From Catenulispora sp. MAP5-51 (GTDB lineage Bacteria; Actinomycetota; Actinomycetes; Streptomycetales; Catenulisporaceae): DNA of 64,000 bases. The translations under genes were made by a program, and so were the position numbers. The stretch is taken from positions 30,534 to 94,533 of the forward strand of contig NZ_JBGCCH010000037.1 of the NCBI RefSeq assembly GCF_041261205.1, read 5' to 3'. Shown here piece by piece: positions 60,288 through 64,000 of the stretch. Position 1 is the stretch's first letter, and each line of letters starts with the position of its first letter. The notes under the pieces are model-generated. The model was given only the letters and a program-made list of their open reading frames with translations. It made no database searches and was not told where the DNA came from.

Positions 60288-61073
60288 TCAGCCTTCGGCG
60301 GCGTACAGGTTGGTCTGGCCGTCGGATGCGGTCAGGCCGCCGTCCACGGGGATGTGCGCCCCGTTGACGTAGGCGGCGTCCGGACCGGCGAGGAACGCGA
60401 TGACCGCGGCGATCTCGGCCGGTTCGGCAGCCCGGCCCATCGGGACGCGGTCGGCGAAGCGCCGGTGCAGCGGAGCGCCCTCGGCGAGTGCGTCACGGAA
60501 CATCTGCTTGCTGAGGGTGACTCCGGGGTGGACGGCGTTGACCCGGATCCGGCGGCCGTGGTCCAGGGCCATCGAGTTGGTCAGGTTGGTCACCGCGCCT
60601 TTGGTCATGTTGTAGACCGCCTGGTTCCATTCGCCACGCAGCCCGGCCACCGATCCGAGGTTGACGATGCAGCCGCCGACCGTCTGTAGATGGGGCAGCG
60701 CGGCACGCGAAGCGAAGAAGACGCCGTCGATGTTGGTGGCGACCATGGCGCGGTAGCTGTCCAGGTCGGTCTGGTCGGCGGTGCCCGGGATCGCGATGCC
60801 GGCGTTGTTGACCAGCACGTCCAGGCGTCCGAACCGCTCGGCCACGCCGTCCATCACCGCCGTGACGGCTGCCAGGTCCGAGACGTCTGCGATCTGGGGG
60901 TGAAGGTCCGCTCCGTCTGGAGCCGTCTGTGCGGTTTGCTTCAGAGTGGCCTCGGTGCGGCCGACGAGCACGACGGTGTATCCGTCGGCGACGAACCGGT
61001 GCGCGGTCGCTGCCCCGATCCCGGTGCCGGCGCCCGTGACGACGGCCACGCGGCCGGTGTTCTGCTGATTCAT
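60288..61073 (-). CDS. Short-chain dehydrogenase/reductase
   Basis: 261 aa classical SDR: VVTGAGTGIGAATAHRF (cofactor), LVNNAGIAIPG, NLGSVAGLRGEWNQAVYNMT with YxxxK (YNMTK), and HPGVTLSKQMF. The end VNGAHIPVDGGLTA is typical. First gene of the minus-strand operon and divergent from the AraC regulator at 61239. Confidence 0.94.
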   Translation of the reverse strand: MNQQNTGRVAVVTGAGTGIGAATAHRFVADGYTVVLVGRTEATLKQTAQTAPDGADLHPQIADVSDLAAVTAVMDGVAERFGRLDVLVNNAGIAIPGTADQTDLDSYRAMVATNIDGVFFASRAALPHLQTVGGCIVNLGSVAGLRGEWNQAVYNMTKGAVTNLTNSMALDHGRRIRVNAVHPGVTLSKQMFRDALAEGAPLHRRFADRVPMGRAAEPAEIAAVIAFLAGPDAAYVNGAHIPVDGGLTASDGQTNLYAAEG

Positions 61074-61238
61074 GAAAGCTCCCGTCTGTCCTGCACTTCG
61101 GCCCTGAACTGGGGATTGCCCCCACGACCGAGCCTAGGAAGACTGGGGATGCGCACGCTTGAACCACAGCGCCGTCCAAACAGAACATCGGCGCCACCGG
61201 ATGTGGGTCCGGGGCAGGCCGCGAGAGGGGGAGGTCGA

Positions 61239-62174
61239 GTGGATACGGACGCCGTTGAGTCGCGAGCTTTCCATGACTTCCGCCGCGGCTGGGAGGCGGA
61301 GTTCGGCGACGGTGTCCCCCTGCCGACCTTCACCCCGGCCACGACCGCCGACTTCCGCGTCAAGCACCGGGCCACCCGGGTCGACGACGTGGCGATCACC
61401 GACCTGCACGGCGCGTCGGTGATCCGGACCGACGGTCCGCTCACCAGCTCGGAGGACGTGGTCCGGCTGTACGTCGTGCAACGCGGCGCCTGGACCCTGG
61501 GCGGCCCGCACGACCGAGGCGAGCGCACGATATCGGCCGGTCAGTTCCTGCTGAAGCATGTCGGACGGCCGTCGCACTTCCAGACGGTGCCCGATACGGC
61601 GGCGACGGTCCTGGTCCTCCCCGCGGCCCTAATCAAGCCGCTGCTCGGCGGCCGGGTCCTCACCGGTGCGAGCAACTCAGCCGAACTACGCCTGCTGACG
61701 GCCCACACGAACATGGTCCGGCTGACGATGCCCGACCTCACCCCGGCGGGCGTGCAAGCGGCCCACAGCACACTCATCGAACTGACCAAAGCGGTGGCCC
61801 GGCGCCGGTTCGACGACGCCGAACCCGTACTCGCCCCCGCCCTGGCACAAGCCGCGAAAGACCTCGCGGACCGCCGGCTCGCCGATCCCGAGCTGTCGGC
61901 GGTGGCGCTGGCGCGCGAGCTCAACGTCTCGGTGCGCACTCTCCAGCGCGCGTTCGCCGTAGCGGGGGAATCAGTGGTCTCCTATATCCGCGAGCGGCGC
62001 CTGGAGGAAGCCCGGCTCGCCCTGACCGCACCGCCGGCCAGTCGGCTGAGCATCTCAGAGCTCGCCGCGTACTGGCAGTTCGCTGACAGCAGCCACTTCA
62101 TCCGGACCTTCAAGAAGCGCTACGGTCGCACCCCCAACGACTACGCCCGCTCGGTCTCATCTGCTCGGGGCTGA
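61239..62174 (+). CDS. AraC-family regulator with AraC-binding-like sensor domain
   Basis: 311 aa from a GTG at 61239 (GGGGGAGG upstream). The N-terminal cupin-like sensor includes VVRLYVVQRGAWTLGGP and ISAGQFLLKHVGRPSHF. The C-terminal double HTH is LSAVALARELNVSVRTLQRA and ISELAAYWQFADSSHFIRTF, ending KKRYGRTPNDYAR. The 165-nt gap to the divergent SDR gene likely holds the shared control region. Confidence 0.93.
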   Translation: MDTDAVESRAFHDFRRGWEAEFGDGVPLPTFTPATTADFRVKHRATRVDDVAITDLHGASVIRTDGPLTSSEDVVRLYVVQRGAWTLGGPHDRGERTISAGQFLLKHVGRPSHFQTVPDTAATVLVLPAALIKPLLGGRVLTGASNSAELRLLTAHTNMVRLTMPDLTPAGVQAAHSTLIELTKAVARRRFDDAEPVLAPALAQAAKDLADRRLADPELSAVALARELNVSVRTLQRAFAVAGESVVSYIRERRLEEARLALTAPPASRLSISELAAYWQFADSSHFIRTFKKRYGRTPNDYARSVSSARG

Positions 62175-62264
62175 ACGGGCTGAAATTTCTGACCAGGGCA
62201 AGCAGCAGGGTCCGCCGTCAGCCGCCGCGAGCGCGGCCGACGGCGGACCGGCAGCCTGTCGTGC

Positions 62265-63263
62265 TCAGTCGCCGCTCGGCAGCAGAACCTGCTTGATCCC
62301 GGCCGAGCCGTCACTGACCGTCTGGTAGGCCTCGGCGCTGTCTTCCAGTTGCCAGGTCTTCACTGCCGGGGGAGCGAGGATGCCGCGTTCGAAGAGCGGG
62401 CGGAGCTGGTCGAAGACGCCTGCGACGTGGGCCCCGTCCAGGAACACGCTGGCCAGTCCCGTGACGCGCAGCTGCCGGTTGTAGATCTCGGCCGGTGAGA
62501 AGTCGATCCGCGGCTCGGGGGCGCTGAAGATGCCGACCATCCGGCCGCCGAAGCGGAGGCTGCGCAGCGCCGGCTCGAACAGTGCGCCGCCGACCGTGTC
62601 CAGGACCAGGTCGGTGCCGCGTCCGTCGGTGAGGTCGAGCACCGCCTCGCGGAGGTCGTCGGAGCTGGTGTCGATGAAGGGCTCGACGCCGTCGGGCCGG
62701 TGGCGGTCGGCGATGATCGGTTCCGCGCCGCGCCAGCGGGCGATCGCGGCGGCGGCCTGGCCGACCATGCCCGCTCCGCCGGTGATGAGGATCGTCTCTC
62801 CGGGTATCAGCTCCATGATGTTGATGACCGTCTCGAAAGCGGTGAGGTGGGACCGGCCGACCGCGCCGGCCTCGGCCATCGTCAGGTTCACCGGTTTGCG
62901 GGACAGCCAGGTCTCGGGAAGGGCGACGAAGCGCGCGTGGGTGCCGGGCCGCGTCATCCCCAACGCCGGACCGCTGCCCCACACCTGGTGCCCCTGGTGG
63001 TCGCCGTCTGAGACCACGACGCCGGCGAAGTCGACCCCGGGGATCACCGGCAGCGGTGTGCCGAGCCGGCCCGCGGCGTTGGCGACGTCGAGCGGGTTCA
63101 CCGCGGCCGCGTGCACTTCGACGAGTGCCTCACCGGGAGCGGGCTCGGGTATCGGTTCGGTACGACAGGTCACCGAGTGCGCCGGCGGCCCGCCGGTTTC
63201 GAGGACCACCGCGGCCATCTTCCGTGGCTCGTTCTCGGGGCGGTGCTGGGTGCCAATGGGCAT
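62265..63263 (-). CDS. Quinone-oxidoreductase-like MDR alcohol dehydrogenase
   Basis: 332 aa from the ATG at 63263. AAAVNPLDVANAAGRLG, VIPGVDFAGVVVSDG and GETILITGGAGMVGQAAAAI (NADPH Rossmann motif), then DLVLDTVGGALFE. No structural-zinc cysteines are seen, so it belongs to the zinc-independent QOR branch. The upstream SnoaL-like gene ends 38 nt before this start. Confidence 0.92.
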   Translation of the reverse strand: MPIGTQHRPENEPRKMAAVVLETGGPPAHSVTCRTEPIPEPAPGEALVEVHAAAVNPLDVANAAGRLGTPLPVIPGVDFAGVVVSDGDHQGHQVWGSGPALGMTRPGTHARFVALPETWLSRKPVNLTMAEAGAVGRSHLTAFETVINIMELIPGETILITGGAGMVGQAAAAIARWRGAEPIIADRHRPDGVEPFIDTSSDDLREAVLDLTDGRGTDLVLDTVGGALFEPALRSLRFGGRMVGIFSAPEPRIDFSPAEIYNRQLRVTGLASVFLDGAHVAGVFDQLRPLFERGILAPPAVKTWQLEDSAEAYQTVSDGSAGIKQVLLPSGD

Positions 63264-63301
63264 GATCAGATCCTTGTGGTCGGTAGTGGTTGCCGCTGTG
63301 T

Positions 63302-64000
63302 TCAGGACAGGGGTGCCTCGGCTGCGAGGCCGACGAGGGACAGATAGGCGGGGTAACTCAGCAGGCTGGAGTCGTAGACGGTGATCAGGCGGTTGATCCT
63401 GCCGACGGCGTCGAGCCCGATGGCGGTGTGGCCGCGACGCCCCGGCGCGACGGCCGGTGACGTCGACCACTCGTAGCCGCCGCCCTGGCGGCTGCCCTCG
63501 GTGTGGAGCAGCGCGGCGCCCGGGCCGTAGGGCAGATGTCGGAGTGCCCGCGTGTAGTAGCGCTGGACCTGGACCTGTCCGCGGACTCGAGTGTGCGCGG
63601 CCATGTCTTCATGGACCACGTCGACAGACATCAGAGCGGCGGCTGCGGCGGCGTCGCCGGCTGCGAAAGCGGACTGGAGCCGGGTGGCGGCATGCACGAC
63701 GGCGGGGTCCGCGTTCTGCTCGGAATCGTGGAAGTCGGCCGGGTAGGCGCCGGCGTCGGGGCTGGGGAACAGGGAACTGCGACGGTCCCAGTAGTCGACC
63801 CAGCGGGTGATCTTCCGGTCGCGGTCGAAGGTGACCGAGGACAGGGCGCGGATCTCCTGGCCGAAGAACCCGGGGGAGTCCACGAACTCGACCGTCGCGC
63901 TGTCCGTGTCGCCGACGATGGTCAGCGGGTAGGCGATCGCGTCGGCCGGTGCGCTCGTGAAGATCGAGGTGAACTCGGTGTTGATCGTTTGCCAGCCGGA
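63302..64000 (-). CDS. NTF2/SnoaL-like protein (N-terminus off right edge)
   Basis: 233 codons are open to the window edge. Two NTF2-like halves are seen: the first with VTFDRDRKITRWVDYWDRRS, the second with LQSAFAAGDAAAAAALMSVD and VYDSSLLSYPAYLSL. SnoaL-like folds bind hydrophobic small molecules. Located upstream of the quinone reductase gene and probably co-transcribed with it. Confidence 0.8.
   Translation of the reverse strand, partial: SGWQTINTEFTSIFTSAPADAIAYPLTIVGDTDSATVEFVDSPGFFGQEIRALSSVTFDRDRKITRWVDYWDRRSSLFPSPDAGAYPADFHDSEQNADPAVVHAATRLQSAFAAGDAAAAAALMSVDVVHEDMAAHTRVRGQVQVQRYYTRALRHLPYGPGAALLHTEGSRQGGGYEWSTSPAVAPGRRGHTAIGLDAVGRINRLITVYDSSLLSYPAYLSLVGLAAEAPLS

Overview
The window is high-GC DNA with GTG/TTG starts, AfsR/SARP, TetR and Crp regulators, many secreted proteins and many lipoproteins. 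This points to a filamentous actinomycete (Streptomyces- or Catenulispora-like); the genus cannot be fixed from the sequence alone. No complete tRNA, rRNA or CRISPR array was found.

Region 1 (1-6024, minus strand) is a compact cluster that looks like an undescribed RiPP pathway. A 32-residue precursor ORF (4754-4852) ends in CDVCRW. It is followed by a radical SAM enzyme, a SAM methyltransferase, a MalY/PatB-type PLP enzyme and a berberine-bridge-type FAD oxidase. The three enzyme junctions from the radical SAM gene onward are 4-nt overlaps or a 5-nt gap. AzlC/AzlD-type amino-acid exporter genes lie just upstream, and a large hairpin separates the precursor gene from the enzyme genes. Region 2 (6174-10998) holds a GlxA-type regulator, a small membrane protein, a GH85 endoglycosidase and a MenC-like enolase-superfamily enzyme.

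Region 3 (11266-18237) is the second standout: an expanded Pycsar-like signalling/defence locus. It contains two Crp-fold proteins (one divergent), a degenerate cyclase-like protein, a two-TM Pycsar-type effector, a class III nucleotide cyclase, a 757-aa P-loop protein with helical repeats and an SPFH-like protein, closed by a 13-bp-stem hairpin. The cyclase C-terminus and the P-loop protein N-terminus carry matching Gly/Val-rich motifs that resemble bacterial amyloid signalling sequences.

Region 4 (18.4-32.8 kb) carries surface and conflict proteins: a secreted cupin, a HINT-containing polymorphic toxin with its probable immunity gene, an FrsA-like hydrolase, a WAVG-repeat secreted protein, a Cys-His-Asp papain-like candidate toxin, a metallo-beta-lactamase-fold hydrolase, a His/Gly-rich lipoprotein and a DUF4185-like protein.

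Region 5 (32.9-51.5 kb) is a patchwork of insertion and decay. Four 3'-half tRNA-like fragments lie in one orientation, together with two copies of a 226-bp repeat, one intact transposase and several transposase remnants, broken genes (TPP enzyme, HAD, ImuA-like neighbour, AfsR truncated at its TPR part), a CWB2/PKD/beta-helix surface protein, a serpin and several lipoproteins.

Region 6 (51.5-64 kb) holds an amidohydrolase and a DHA2 efflux pump with two TetR genes that share GAACATGTTC operators, a deletion scar that fuses a truncated SDR to a truncated MFS gene, and a minus-strand set of small catabolic or tailoring enzymes (SDR, SnoaL-like, alpha/beta hydrolase, UlaG-like MBL, ABM-SRPBCC, zinc-independent quinone reductase) with a divergent AraC regulator.
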